Source of the DNA: a virus
DNA length: 28,573 nucleotides
Virus record (IMG/VR): IMGVR_UViG_3300011113_000195
Span: 1-28,573 of that record
Reading direction: 5' to 3' (one strand)
Shown here: positions 12,516-20,924 of the stretch, in pieces
How positions within the stretch are numbered: the stretch's first letter is position 1
How the letters are laid out: every line of letters begins with the position of its first letter
Position numbers and translations under genes: made by a program
The notes under the pieces: model-generated
The model's input: only the letters and a program-made list of their open reading frames with translations
What the model was told of the DNA's origin: nothing
Databases searched by the model: none

Positions 12516-13574
12516 TCATTTAGTTGCAATCTCAGCCACTTTTTTTCTCAAGTTGTGTATTCTATCAGCCAATGATTCGATAATGTCAACAGGCGCATCT
12601 TTTAGCTTTCTTTGAGCAAAAGCACCCTCAACACTAAAACCTTTAAAGACTCCTGTTTTTATAAAATCGTTCCAAACTTCGTTGTTATCTACTTTAAAAG
12701 TTCCGAACCATGATCCCTCTGTTAATGTAGGGTAGCCTTCCGGTGTTTTGATTCCACGCTCTTTATCAATGATAAAAGATTCAACCATGTAAACACCGTT
12801 TACTTGTCTTTCAGCATCGTGCATCATATTTACGTTATGAGTATAACCCTTTTTAAAGAAACGTTGTGCAATCTTTTCGATTTGCTCTTTATCGAATACT
12901 ACATAATACTCACCGCTTTCGTCTTTGCGGTATATTGGAAGGTCAGCAATCATTAATGCTCCGCTAATCATTCTTTTTTCTTTATTAGCAAAGAATTTGA
13001 ATTGAGCGTTCATTCCTTTATTTTCCCATTTGCTATAACATATAGCAGCTGCCTGGTCTTGTTCTATTCCATTTCCTACTTCAACAGAGATGCAACGAGA
13101 TACAAATTCATCTTTACTTTCACCTGCACGTGGATTAACTACCATTTCTTGTTTATCTATTTGCTCAAGTTTTCTTTGCGCCCATTCAATACCTGCATCT
13201 CCACCCCATGCTAACCACATTAAGCGACCACATCCATCACCTAAAGCCTTTTGACTGTTTTGTCTATGCCTTTCAAATCCTGCCATTCTCGCAATGGTTT
13301 CTCTGCTTATAGGTTCACCATTAGCCAACTGATTGGCTCGTGCTTTTCCTACTGGAGTTCCGCAATCACCCCATCCGTTTTCTTCTGCCCATCTTAAAGC
13401 TATCTTTGCATTCTCACTCGCTTGTTTTGGATAGTCATCATAGCTTTCAAAGTTATGTTCTTTAAAAGCGTGCCAGTTAGTTTCTATGGCAGGCGCGTCT
13501 ACCAAAGCTATGTATTCTACACCAAGTTCATCATTGTCATCAATTACTAATTTATACACCGGTAAATTTTCCAT
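12516..13574 (-). CDS. XkdF-like prohead protease with inserted domains
   Basis: A 352-residue protein. Residues 1-35 (YKLVIDDNDELGVEYIALVD, APAIETNW) start the XkdF-type fold. Residues 205-320 continue it, with HNVNMMHDAE (candidate catalytic His252), EGSWFGTFKVDNNEVW and KGFSVEGAF (candidate Ser314). Between them, residues 45-140 carry a domain with WGDCGTPVGKARANQLANGE, ISRETIARMAGFERHR and LAWGGDAGIEWAQRKL, and residues 147-185 carry a second unit (ESKDEFVSRCISVEV, CYSKWENKG). Both units are familiar from other phage head proteins. The protease trims scaffold and capsid proteins during head maturation. It follows the tape measure gene after 1 base and precedes the scaffold-like and capsid genes. 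Confidence 0.72.
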   Translation of the reverse strand: MENLPVYKLVIDDNDELGVEYIALVDAPAIETNWHAFKEHNFESYDDYPKQASENAKIALRWAEENGWGDCGTPVGKARANQLANGEPISRETIARMAGFERHRQNSQKALGDGCGRLMWLAWGGDAGIEWAQRKLEQIDKQEMVVNPRAGESKDEFVSRCISVEVGNGIEQDQAAAICYSKWENKGMNAQFKFFANKEKRMISGALMIADLPIYRKDESGEYYVVFDKEQIEKIAQRFFKKGYTHNVNMMHDAERQVNGVYMVESFIIDKERGIKTPEGYPTLTEGSWFGTFKVDNNEVWNDFIKTGVFKGFSVEGAFAQRKLKDAPVDIIESLADRIHNLRKKVAEIATK

Positions 13575-13575
13575 G

Positions 13576-15477
13576 TTATCCTATTTTTGAATTATTACTT
13601 AATTTGTTTACTCTTTCTGTTACTGCTCTACTTTCACTTTCTACTACATACGCTTTCATAGGAGCTGCCTGTCTTTGTCCTTGACTTGCTACTGTGCCAT
13701 CTGGATTAATTTGCGTTACTGTATTTTGTGCAGTTAATCCTTGAGGTGGTTGTCCGCCACCGCCTTGAGTGAATGTACCTAAATTACCACCACCACCTCC
13801 ACCACCTGCACTTTCACTACTTGGCTCAAATTTAGTTTGTGCTATTTTATTAATATTTGCTAATGCTGTAACTCCTGCAATTGCAGCAGCTACATATCTT
13901 GCTGGACCAACTAATGTTGGATCTGCCAATACATTTTGTACAGCTTGAACACCATTAACAGTAGCTTGAGCTAATTGTAATGCTTTATTTATTTTAAAAG
14001 ACCTACGAGCATTTTTTTCTTGAGTAGCTGGGTAACTTTCATTTAATGCTATTAATGCTCCAATAGCATCTGATGTCATTTTGAAATTAGCATTTATTTC
14101 TGCTTGTCTTGCTACTCTTGCTTTTTCTTCAGCTTCTTTTTGTTTTTTTCTTTTTTCTTCTTCTAATTTAAACTCTTCATCAGCTAATTTTTCAGCATAG
14201 GCAACTGCATCCGCAAATTCTTTTTCCCTTGCATCCTTTTCATCTTTTTTTCTTTTATCTTCTGCATCAATAAATTTGTTTTCTATATCTGCCCTATCAT
14301 TAAAATATTTTAAATCTAATGCTAATAATAAGTCATTATTTGCACCTTTAGATTTTAATTCCGCTTTTTCTCTATTGTAAGCAAGTTCAAGTATTTTTAA
14401 TTCTTTATCTTGAGCATCTAATATATTTTGCGCGTTTAAATCTTCTAATCTTTTTTGTAAATCTTTTTGATCTTGTATATATTTATCATGAGCTTCTTTT
14501 CGTTTTTGTTCAGTTTCTTTATTTGCATCTGTTTCTAATTTAGCTTCTGCAACTTTTAAACCTTGTTGAATAGATAATCGTTCATTAGCTAACTTTTTCA
14601 TTTCCTCTAATGACTTACTGTTAGCTTCTTGAAGTTTTTTTAGTTCTTCACCATCTCTAAACTTCATCAAAGCTGAACGTTCAACAATTTCTTGTTTTAA
14701 CGCTTGCACTCTTTTATCAATGCTTTTTATTTCAGATTGAGCATTTTGTTCATTTAATGCTGCTAATTCTTTTGCACTCTTACCTTGCGCAGCTGCTAAA
14801 TCTAACCTAAACTTATTTTCGTTTTTAAGTTTTTCAGCAGCTTCATTCATCAATTCAAGTTCTTTTTCTCTTTGCTTAATTGATTCTTCCATTGCTTCTG
14901 TTTCATCTCCCATTGCATTTACTACCAATGCAATCACACCAACTAAAGCTGTAAGTCCTGCAATTAACCAACCTATTGGATTATCTTTTAATGCTAAATT
15001 GTAAAGTTTTTGCGCTGCTGTTAATAAATAAGTTCCAACAGTTGTTGATTTTAACATAGCCCCAACAACCTTTAAGCTATCACCCATCCCTGCAAGTCCT
15101 TGAATGCCTTGAGCTAAAGCCATTGTAGATTGTACTTTTGCTAATGATTCGTTTAATGCTTCGGATTCACTTCCAAATAATTGTGCTGCTCCCTGTGCTG
15201 CTGCAAATCCACTCGCTATACCAGCTCCTAAGTTTGCAAATGCCTGAAATTTAGCTTCAGGCTTTAACATATCAATTGACTCGTTTAAATCGTCAATTTT
15301 TTCTTTAGTGCCCGCTAATTGATTTCTAATAGCTTCAAATTCCTTAGTCCCCTGTTTACCTGCTGCTGCGAGTTCAAACATCTTATCTTCTAAAATGTTA
15401 AATTGCTCTCTTAGGTCTTTTGCTGATGCAACCGCCCCTGCGGTTTCTATATCTATTTCAAAAACTGTTTTTGCCAT
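13576..15477 (-). CDS. tape measure protein
   Basis: A 633-residue protein with a typical tape-measure layout: an N-terminal helical region, an Ala/Gly-rich stretch (NLGAGIASGFAAAQGAAQLF, about 82-101), a membrane segment (NPIGWLIAGLTALVGVIALV, about 166-185), and a long Lys/Glu coiled coil (about 195-455). The C-terminal part has a Gly run (ESAGGGGGGGNLGTFTQGGG) and QINPDGTVASQGQRQAAPM. The tape measure sets tail length and is ejected with the DNA. At roughly 0.15 nm per residue (the usual ratio), this length would suit a tail of about 90-100 nm. The ATG at 15477 is 15 bases below a GGTACTT motif. It comes after the tail-tip genes, the reverse of the common order. Confidence 0.82.
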   Translation of the reverse strand: MAKTVFEIDIETAGAVASAKDLREQFNILEDKMFELAAAGKQGTKEFEAIRNQLAGTKEKIDDLNESIDMLKPEAKFQAFANLGAGIASGFAAAQGAAQLFGSESEALNESLAKVQSTMALAQGIQGLAGMGDSLKVVGAMLKSTTVGTYLLTAAQKLYNLALKDNPIGWLIAGLTALVGVIALVVNAMGDETEAMEESIKQREKELELMNEAAEKLKNENKFRLDLAAAQGKSAKELAALNEQNAQSEIKSIDKRVQALKQEIVERSALMKFRDGEELKKLQEANSKSLEEMKKLANERLSIQQGLKVAEAKLETDANKETEQKRKEAHDKYIQDQKDLQKRLEDLNAQNILDAQDKELKILELAYNREKAELKSKGANNDLLLALDLKYFNDRADIENKFIDAEDKRKKDEKDAREKEFADAVAYAEKLADEEFKLEEEKRKKQKEAEEKARVARQAEINANFKMTSDAIGALIALNESYPATQEKNARRSFKINKALQLAQATVNGVQAVQNVLADPTLVGPARYVAAAIAGVTALANINKIAQTKFEPSSESAGGGGGGGNLGTFTQGGGGQPPQGLTAQNTVTQINPDGTVASQGQRQAAPMKAYVVESESRAVTERVNKLSNNSKIG

Positions 15478-15483
15478 TTCTTA

Positions 15484-15492
15484 TTAAGTACC
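15484..15492 (-). promoter_or_regulatory. GGTACTTAA motif upstream of the tape measure gene
   Basis: The minus strand reads GGTACTTAATAAGAAATG, ending in the tape measure start codon at 15477. It stands in the 17-base gap after the tail-tip gene. Confidence 0.55.
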
Positions 15493-15494
15493 AA

Positions 15495-18443
15495 TTATGA
15501 ATAAACTCGTATTTCTAATGATGTACTTCTCAAAACATCATCTGCACCTGTCCCTGCATTATTTCTTGTTTGTATTTTAATTATATTATCATTATGTCTA
15601 AAAACAGAAGCAATATAATCACTTGTTGAGCTAACAACAGCTTTATAATTTATAAAAGTTTTATTTTCTATAAATTCACCAGTTAACTCACCTTCATAAT
15701 CACCTGCCCCTGTTCTAGTCCATGTTATGCCACTACTTAAAGTATTTTCTAAAACATAAACAGTCGGGTTATTAGTTGTTTCTTGATTTATTAAAGCTAT
15801 ATAATGTTTATAAGAAACATTGTTTAATGTCTTAATACCATTGTTATAAGTTACATTTGATTCTGTTACTGTTATTCCGCTGCTATTAGTTACTGATACG
15901 TTTGAAACACCGCTTAAAACAGTAACACCCGTACTTGTTGTTACAGATACATTGTTAGAACTTGGGTAAACAGTAACACCACTTGAAGATAGTATTGAAA
16001 CGTTTTGATTATTGTTACCTACAAAGTTTGCATTCCCTATTATTATAACTCCATTGCCTGAAAGTACTGTGTTATTTTTACCACTTACTACTGCTCCCTC
16101 TGTTACTACATTATCATTGTAATAGGTATTTCTTTGTGTTGGTGAAATATCAACACCATCTAAAACACCTCCGTTTGTATCAAATCCATTATCATCTTCG
16201 TATGGAGGTAGTGTTTTAAGTTTTATAAACTCACATTTAGTAGGTTGGTTGTTTATCCTATCGTAATCAATTATTTTATTTAATCTCCAATAATCGTTTT
16301 CAAAAAAGAATGTATTTCTAAAATCCAATTCTTGAATATCCCACTCATTAACTAAAAAATATCCAACGAATAGTTTAGAATCTTTATCAGCTATTTGCTC
16401 TATGTAATCTTTCCAATATTTGTTATAAAGATTATTTAAAGTATATTTTTCTAATGAGTAATATACTTGTTTAGGTACTTCAAAATTTAAGTCAATTGTA
16501 GGATTATCTACATCATCTAAATGACCACAATAAGCATATTGGTTATTTATAAATTGCCCACCACTTCCTGTGATATGTTTCCATGGATAATCGGTATCTT
16601 TTAAACCACCGTAGTAAAGTATTCTAATATTAGATTGACAAGTTTTTATAGTTCCATTACTATCTAACTGATATATTTTAGGTATTACCCTATCATGACC
16701 TATTGTGTTTACTAATGGTGTTGGGCTAAATATTAATTCAGTTTTTACTTCACCTTTTAGAAAATCATTTTCAATATCGTATTTTTTCTGCCCATAAACC
16801 TCTGTATAATTATTAAAATAATTACTATTAAAATAATCATTGTCTTGTTTATATGTAAATAAATAAGTTTTATTATTTAGCTCACCCATTGGCACTATTT
16901 TAGTTTCCTTTGAGTAATCTAATTTATCAGACCAATCTTTTGTAGTTGCAGTATTGTAAAATGTAGGTCTCGGTTCAATTATTAATTTGTTAGCATTTGT
17001 TTTATCTACTTCAACAAATAAGTTAAACATTTTAATTATTGAATTAAAAAATTCACTTTGTTTGATTTTATCTGGTAGTACATTAGATAAAACAATTGTA
17101 TCTGATTCACTTATTGTTGTATCTTCTAATAAAGAATAAAATACTGAATCTGTTAAAATATTTACAGTAGGGTATGAGCTTGATTGACTTTGAAAAGTAG
17201 ATGATCCTGATGTTGCTTTATAACACCTACCAAAACCTTGTGCAAATATAACTTGTGCTACATCATTTTCAAACATGTATAAATTACCTTCTAATAAACC
17301 ACCTACTGTTGATGTTGTAGCACCTTGTGTTACTGTTTGACTTGCACCTGCCGAAACATTTAATGAATCTGCAACATTTGGAAAACTATCACTTGGTTTT
17401 AAAACAACTGGTATTGATGCAATACCGTTTGAATAAGATATTATATAAATAGTTCCTAAACTATAATAAGTAGGTATATAAGCTGTTGGTGTGCTACAAT
17501 TATGTGTTACATTTAATTGAAATTGAAACTTTAATTTATATGTACCACTCTTTGATGCTTGAAATGTAGTATTAAATTGAAATACATTACTTGTATCATA
17601 ATTTGGAGGTGTTGTTTCATCTTGAAATGTAATAACTTTATTATAAGGTATAGAAGGTAATCCTGATTCATTTGTGTAATTAGCATTTATATTAATGCTT
17701 TGATTACTTGTTTTACTTACTCTAAATGTTCTATCTTTTATTTGTTGTTCAGTTAATTGTAAAGTAGAACCGCCTGAATAAGGTATTATTAACCTTTTAA
17801 ATAATTCTGTATTGAAAAAGTTTGATTGATAGCTAAAGTTAGCTTCACTAAACATTTTGTCAATAATAGTTTTAACATAAACAGATGGAAACATCTCTGT
17901 TACCTTAAATTCAGAATTTATCCTATATCCATAATCAATCATTGGGTAAACATAACCAATGCCTATTGGAGCAGTCCAACTTGTTACTTGATTATCTCTA
18001 TTATAAGTATGGTTGTATTCGCTTAAATCTAAATCCCTTAAATATCCATTTGTGAAATCTTGATAAACATTTTGAAGCTCACCAAAGAATGCCACTTCAT
18101 ATTGTATCTCATATTTATCCGTTACATTTACATTTAATAATTGACAAATACCTTTGAACTGTGTTGCTTCGTTATAGGTTATTTCTGCAACTGCTTTTAA
18201 GTTCGGGTTAAAATTCGGACTAAAGTTAGTAGTGCCTGTACTATTGATGACTGCATTAACGTTCCATATATTTGAAAACAATTGATTGTTAAATGTAGTG
18301 CCAGGTAATATAACCGTTTTGCTCCATGTTGTAGAACGTTTCTCAGGTTCACGTATATCTGCAATATTAAAGTTAAGAGGTATTGATACCTCATCCGTTA
18401 AATCTATTTGCTCGTTATTGATATAAATCTTAGTTAAAATCAT
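15495..18443 (-). CDS. large tail-tip protein (tail-associated, Bacteroidota type)
   Basis: A 982-residue protein. The N-terminus (TKIYINNEQIDLTDEVSIPL then ADIREPEKRSTTWSKTVILP, GTTFNNQLFSNIWNV) is the hallmark of a large tail-tip protein of Bacteroidota phages that takes the place of the baseplate/tail-lysin proteins of others. A long beta-rich body follows. Residues around 795-870 hold repeats (SSSGVTVYPSSNNVSVTTST, GVTVLSGVSNVSVTNSSGIT) that look like beta-helix turns. The last 110 residues (HYIALINQETTNNPTVYVLE then NTLSSGITWTRTGAGDYEGE) form a module I associate with phage fibre ends. It probably contacts the host and triggers DNA release. It overlaps the upstream gene by 4 bases. Confidence 0.72.
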   Translation of the reverse strand: MILTKIYINNEQIDLTDEVSIPLNFNIADIREPEKRSTTWSKTVILPGTTFNNQLFSNIWNVNAVINSTGTTNFSPNFNPNLKAVAEITYNEATQFKGICQLLNVNVTDKYEIQYEVAFFGELQNVYQDFTNGYLRDLDLSEYNHTYNRDNQVTSWTAPIGIGYVYPMIDYGYRINSEFKVTEMFPSVYVKTIIDKMFSEANFSYQSNFFNTELFKRLIIPYSGGSTLQLTEQQIKDRTFRVSKTSNQSININANYTNESGLPSIPYNKVITFQDETTPPNYDTSNVFQFNTTFQASKSGTYKLKFQFQLNVTHNCSTPTAYIPTYYSLGTIYIISYSNGIASIPVVLKPSDSFPNVADSLNVSAGASQTVTQGATTSTVGGLLEGNLYMFENDVAQVIFAQGFGRCYKATSGSSTFQSQSSSYPTVNILTDSVFYSLLEDTTISESDTIVLSNVLPDKIKQSEFFNSIIKMFNLFVEVDKTNANKLIIEPRPTFYNTATTKDWSDKLDYSKETKIVPMGELNNKTYLFTYKQDNDYFNSNYFNNYTEVYGQKKYDIENDFLKGEVKTELIFSPTPLVNTIGHDRVIPKIYQLDSNGTIKTCQSNIRILYYGGLKDTDYPWKHITGSGGQFINNQYAYCGHLDDVDNPTIDLNFEVPKQVYYSLEKYTLNNLYNKYWKDYIEQIADKDSKLFVGYFLVNEWDIQELDFRNTFFFENDYWRLNKIIDYDRINNQPTKCEFIKLKTLPPYEDDNGFDTNGGVLDGVDISPTQRNTYYNDNVVTEGAVVSGKNNTVLSGNGVIIIGNANFVGNNNQNVSILSSSGVTVYPSSNNVSVTTSTGVTVLSGVSNVSVTNSSGITVTESNVTYNNGIKTLNNVSYKHYIALINQETTNNPTVYVLENTLSSGITWTRTGAGDYEGELTGEFIENKTFINYKAVVSSTSDYIASVFRHNDNIIKIQTRNNAGTGADDVLRSTSLEIRVYS
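15845..16025 (-). repeat. beta-helix-like coding repeats in the tail-tip gene
   Basis: Within the tail-tip gene, several turns of a repeat of about 16-18 residues, with NVSV/GVTV/SGIT at matching spots (SSGVTVYPSSNNVSV, STGVTVLSGVSNVSV, SSGITVTESNVTY). The DNA copies are diverged, so recombination between them looks unlikely, but the unit can change in number. Confidence 0.55.
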
Positions 18444-19657
18444 CTGCGTTGTCTTTTTCTGTTTTGTGAATAGGTAAATGAAATAACTAAATTAAATAGC
18501 TGTTGACTGGCTTCGTATTTTGTCTCATAGTTGGCATTCGTGATATTTACTGAAACTAAATTGCTGCCTGCATAAATGTAAACATCTGGACTTGTTACAA
18601 GCTGTTCTAACCATTCGCTTTCAGCTTCAGTAATCCAATCACTATTAATTGTGATAGTATCGTCTAATACAGTTTCGTATTGACTTAATCCTCTGCTCAT
18701 TCTTGAATAATTGTAATTAACTCCACTCCATTCGTTTGGATTGCTTTTGTAAGTATTACGTTTTATATTCGTGCTTTTTGTCTTTGCTCCGGTGAAAGTG
18801 TAATAATCATACTTACCATAGTTATTCATAAATTTAAAACGAATAGGATCATATTTGCTGCATATTTCACCTGGATATATTCTAATCGTTTCACTTACTA
18901 CTGTACCAGCGCTATTCTTTATTTTAACTTCGTAATATTCCCAATTAGTAACAAATATCGGTGTGCTACCAAATGAAAGGTCTGCATTTACTAAACTATT
19001 AATCCAGTCATAATCAACTCTAACGTTTATAGACCTATCAGCTCTATTACTCAATGCAGCGTAAGGATTTTGCACCCTAACTGTATTAAACACCGTACCT
19101 TCATCATAGTAAGTTACTATCTCTAAATTATAGCCTTCATTTGCAGCATCAGTCATAAAACCTAAAGCCAATTTCTCGCCTGTTATCGTTTTAAAAGTTG
19201 GCTGGTCGGTTAAGAATTGACTTGAGCTGTTTTGTAACACATAAATATTTACTGCATAATCTAAAAAGCTATTTGCATCAAAAACTCCATTAAAAGCATA
19301 ACCACTACTTGATGTTAGGTTAGTGTAGTTGGTTATTCCACTACTTGGCCCGTATTGTTCACCAAACTGCACGTTGTAAGATGCTATTGAGTTTCCACAT
19401 TGTTTAAATGTAGTTGTGTTATCGTCAGCATCCCTTGTAAGAAAGTTTTGTACTATTCCGCTTATATCAAAAACACCTGAACTGTTAGTCGGATTCTTTC
19501 CTACTTCTAAACGTGTATATTCTGATGAACCATTTACATAAATATCTGCTATGTATCTGAAATTTGATTGAGCTACATTAGTAGAACTCAATGTAAATAT
19601 CATTTGATTGTAAGCAGGTGCGTAAGTTACTGGTGTATTATAAATTGTTAGTGCCAT
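18440..19657 (-). CDS. tail-tip / distal tail protein
   Basis: A 405-residue, beta-rich protein. The N-terminus reads MALTIYNTPVTYAPAYNQMI then FTLSSTNVAQSNFRYIADIY, VNGSSEYTRLEVGKNPTNSS and DISGIVQNFLTRD. The C-terminus reads ITINSDWITEAESEWLEQLV, TSPDVYIYAGSNLVSVNITN, and a basic end, YSQNRKRQRR. This pattern (y.P....yaP.yN.m.f.l.S......Fry..dvyv.g) is one I know from Bacteroidota phage tail tips, next to the large protein that begins with the IREPEKRST motif. It probably forms the ring or base of the tail tip. It overlaps the 982-residue gene by 4 bases and the completion gene by 1. Confidence 0.65.
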   Translation of the reverse strand: MALTIYNTPVTYAPAYNQMIFTLSSTNVAQSNFRYIADIYVNGSSEYTRLEVGKNPTNSSGVFDISGIVQNFLTRDADDNTTTFKQCGNSIASYNVQFGEQYGPSSGITNYTNLTSSSGYAFNGVFDANSFLDYAVNIYVLQNSSSQFLTDQPTFKTITGEKLALGFMTDAANEGYNLEIVTYYDEGTVFNTVRVQNPYAALSNRADRSINVRVDYDWINSLVNADLSFGSTPIFVTNWEYYEVKIKNSAGTVVSETIRIYPGEICSKYDPIRFKFMNNYGKYDYYTFTGAKTKSTNIKRNTYKSNPNEWSGVNYNYSRMSRGLSQYETVLDDTITINSDWITEAESEWLEQLVTSPDVYIYAGSNLVSVNITNANYETKYEASQQLFNLVISFTYSQNRKRQRR

Positions 19658-20163
19658 TATGGTTGATAATCGTTTGCTATATCTTTTTCTAATTGTGGTA
19701 TCTCTATTGTTAGGAATTTCTTTCCTTTATATCCAAAACGTTTAATCGTTCCGTTCTTTAAAATGTTAGTTGCTATTGCATAACTCAAAGACCTTCTTTC
19801 ATCCTGTGTTTTTGCTATTTTTTGTAATGCTGGTTTATAATTAATCCAATCTAATATTTTAGGTTGTAGTGCTTTTCTTTTTTCTTTTGTATATCCTTTT
19901 GGTGCAGTTCCTTTTTCTAAGTCCTCCCAATAATCTTCAATCTCAATTATTATCTTAACTATGTTTCCATTTCTTACGCTTGGTCTTGGTGTTATTGATT
20001 GTGTTAAATTACCACTTGCATCAAATCCAAACTTAACTATGTTATCTTGAACTCTTTTGATAAATTTTAAAACAGATTGATCAACTGTTCCACCATCTTC
20101 AATCTTATTTATAAAATCATCTAATACTTTAGACGCTTCATCATTTAAAACACCTATTGCCAT
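19657..20163 (-). CDS. HK97-gp10-like tail completion protein
   Basis: A 168-residue protein. It has an N-terminal helix (VLDDFINKIEDGGTVDQSVL), a middle of beta strands (FDASGNLTQSITPRPSVRNG then NIVKIIIEIEDYWEDLEKGT), and an end (TIKRFGYKGKKFLTIEIPQL). The layout of helix, strands and the phrase YWEDLEKGTAPKG, where a Y.....lE.GT loop leads to the last helix, is like HK97 gp10-type completion proteins (neck or tail-terminator). Such proteins usually lie near the connector; here it sits between the chaperone frameshift pair and the tail-tip gene. It overlaps the chaperone extension by 10 bases. Confidence 0.5.
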   Translation of the reverse strand: MAIGVLNDEASKVLDDFINKIEDGGTVDQSVLKFIKRVQDNIVKFGFDASGNLTQSITPRPSVRNGNIVKIIIEIEDYWEDLEKGTAPKGYTKEKRKALQPKILDWINYKPALQKIAKTQDERRSLSYAIATNILKNGTIKRFGYKGKKFLTIEIPQLEKDIANDYQP

Positions 20164-20420
20164 TTATTCCTATCTTTAATATAACTTAAATAGTTTAAGA
20201 AAGCTACTACATTCATATTTAAAAAGTAATCCCATTTTGTCCTATCCTTACCGCTTAAATTATCTAGTGTAACATACCAACTCCAATAATCTAAGTGTTT
20301 TTGCTGTTCTGTTCTTTCAACTCTCTCTGTATCGTCTCCCTCGCTTCTTTCATTTGATTTACCAAATAATCCTCGATAGTTGGATATAAATTCTCTATAA
20401 GTTTGCAAAAAAAAACACAC
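20154..20420 (-). CDS. -1-frame extension of the tail-assembly chaperone
   Basis: A -1 frame that overlaps the end of the 204-residue gene by 130 bases. It reads LQTYREFISNYRGLFGKSNE from the slip site and then DYWSWYVTLDNLSGKDRTKW and DYFLNMNVVAFLNYLSYIKD. Its only upstream start is a GTG directly before the U9 run with no plausible leader, so it is better read as a frameshift extension than as a gene. Slippage at U_UUU_UUU would join residue 166 of the first frame to 84 residues of this one, giving a 250-residue protein. This resembles the T domain of lambda gpGT, which links the chaperone to the tail tube. Confidence 0.65.
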   Translation of the reverse strand: MCFFLQTYREFISNYRGLFGKSNERSEGDDTERVERTEQQKHLDYWSWYVTLDNLSGKDRTKWDYFLNMNVVAFLNYLSYIKDRNKWQ

Positions 20421-20905
20421 AAAGGATAAACGATTCCTACATTCATTGACTTTATATGCTCAACTCTTTGTTTGTAATCCATTTCAACCTCTTTGTATTT
20501 TAACCAACTTAACTTGTAAGGCTTAACAAATATTGCTACTAATTGTGGCAAATTTGCAATTATACTTTCTTCGCTTTCTGTTAACTTAGCTAAACTTATA
20601 AAGTCACCTGCATTTAATTTAGTAATATCGAAATTCACAATCCAACGGTAGTTATTGTGTTTAAATACCTCAACAGCTTTTGGGAACTCCATTTGAAAAA
20701 TAAAGTTAACCGACTTAATTAACTCTTTCAGTTGGTCTATTCTTATTCTTTCAACTTCATGGACTGGTATATCAGCAATAATTGATATTACTCGAATTTC
20801 ACGATCTATTGCATCTATTTCTTTGTCACGTACAATATCGTATATCAAAGGAAACTTATCTATTGATATTTCGTGCCAGGTGTTTGGAATTGTAATTGTC
20901 ATCAT
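20291..20905 (-). CDS. tail-assembly chaperone (G-like)
   Basis: A 204-residue, mostly helical protein: MMTITIPNTWHEISIDKFPL, IREIRVISIIADIP-like IDREIRVISIIADIPVHEVE, then FDITKLNAGDFISLAKLTES and a last helix QMKEARETIQRELKEQNSKN. Its gene ends inside a longer -1 frame and carries a U9 run near its end, which is the layout of tail-assembly chaperones. In lambda these are gpG and gpGT. It would coat the tape measure before the tube assembles. The 5' end has two ATGs, at 20905 and 20902; I used the first, 13 bases below a GGTACTT motif. The product is unusual only in its position directly after the terminase. Confidence 0.65.
   Translation of the reverse strand: MMTITIPNTWHEISIDKFPLIYDIVRDKEIDAIDREIRVISIIADIPVHEVERIRIDQLKELIKSVNFIFQMEFPKAVEVFKHNNYRWIVNFDITKLNAGDFISLAKLTESEESIIANLPQLVAIFVKPYKLSWLKYKEVEMDYKQRVEHIKSMNVGIVYPLCVFFCKLIENLYPTIEDYLVNQMKEARETIQRELKEQNSKNT
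20408..20414 (-). other. programmed -1 frameshift slippery site (U UUU UUU)
   Basis: The minus strand has nine T (20415-20407) in the chaperone gene, read as GTT TTT TTT TGC in its frame. U_UUU_UUU is a recognised -1 slippery heptamer. A slip gives TTG CAA ACT in the -1 frame, which stays open to 20154. Slippage of RNA polymerase on the same run is another route to the same product. No obvious downstream pseudoknot was seen. Confidence 0.6.
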
Positions 20906-20918
20906 TTTAAAAAGTACC
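20906..20918 (-). promoter_or_regulatory. GGTACTTTTTAAA motif upstream of the chaperone gene
   Basis: The minus strand reads GGTACTTTTTAAAATG, with the chaperone start codon at its end. It stands in the 19-base gap below the terminase stop codon. Confidence 0.55.
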
Positions 20919-20924
20919 TTTAAT

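Noticed and set aside
11890-12519. Longer scaffold-like protein from ATG 12519
   Set aside because: It would begin within the stop codon of the protease gene and place the GTACTT motif inside the coding sequence, unlike the other copies.
18197-18394. 65-residue minus-strand frame inside the tail-tip gene
   Set aside because: It is out of frame within the conserved N-terminus of the 982-residue protein and has no features of its own.
20154-20420. Independent 88-residue gene
   Set aside because: Its only start is a GTG at the edge of the U9 run, with 130 bases of overlap; a -1 frameshift extension fits better.
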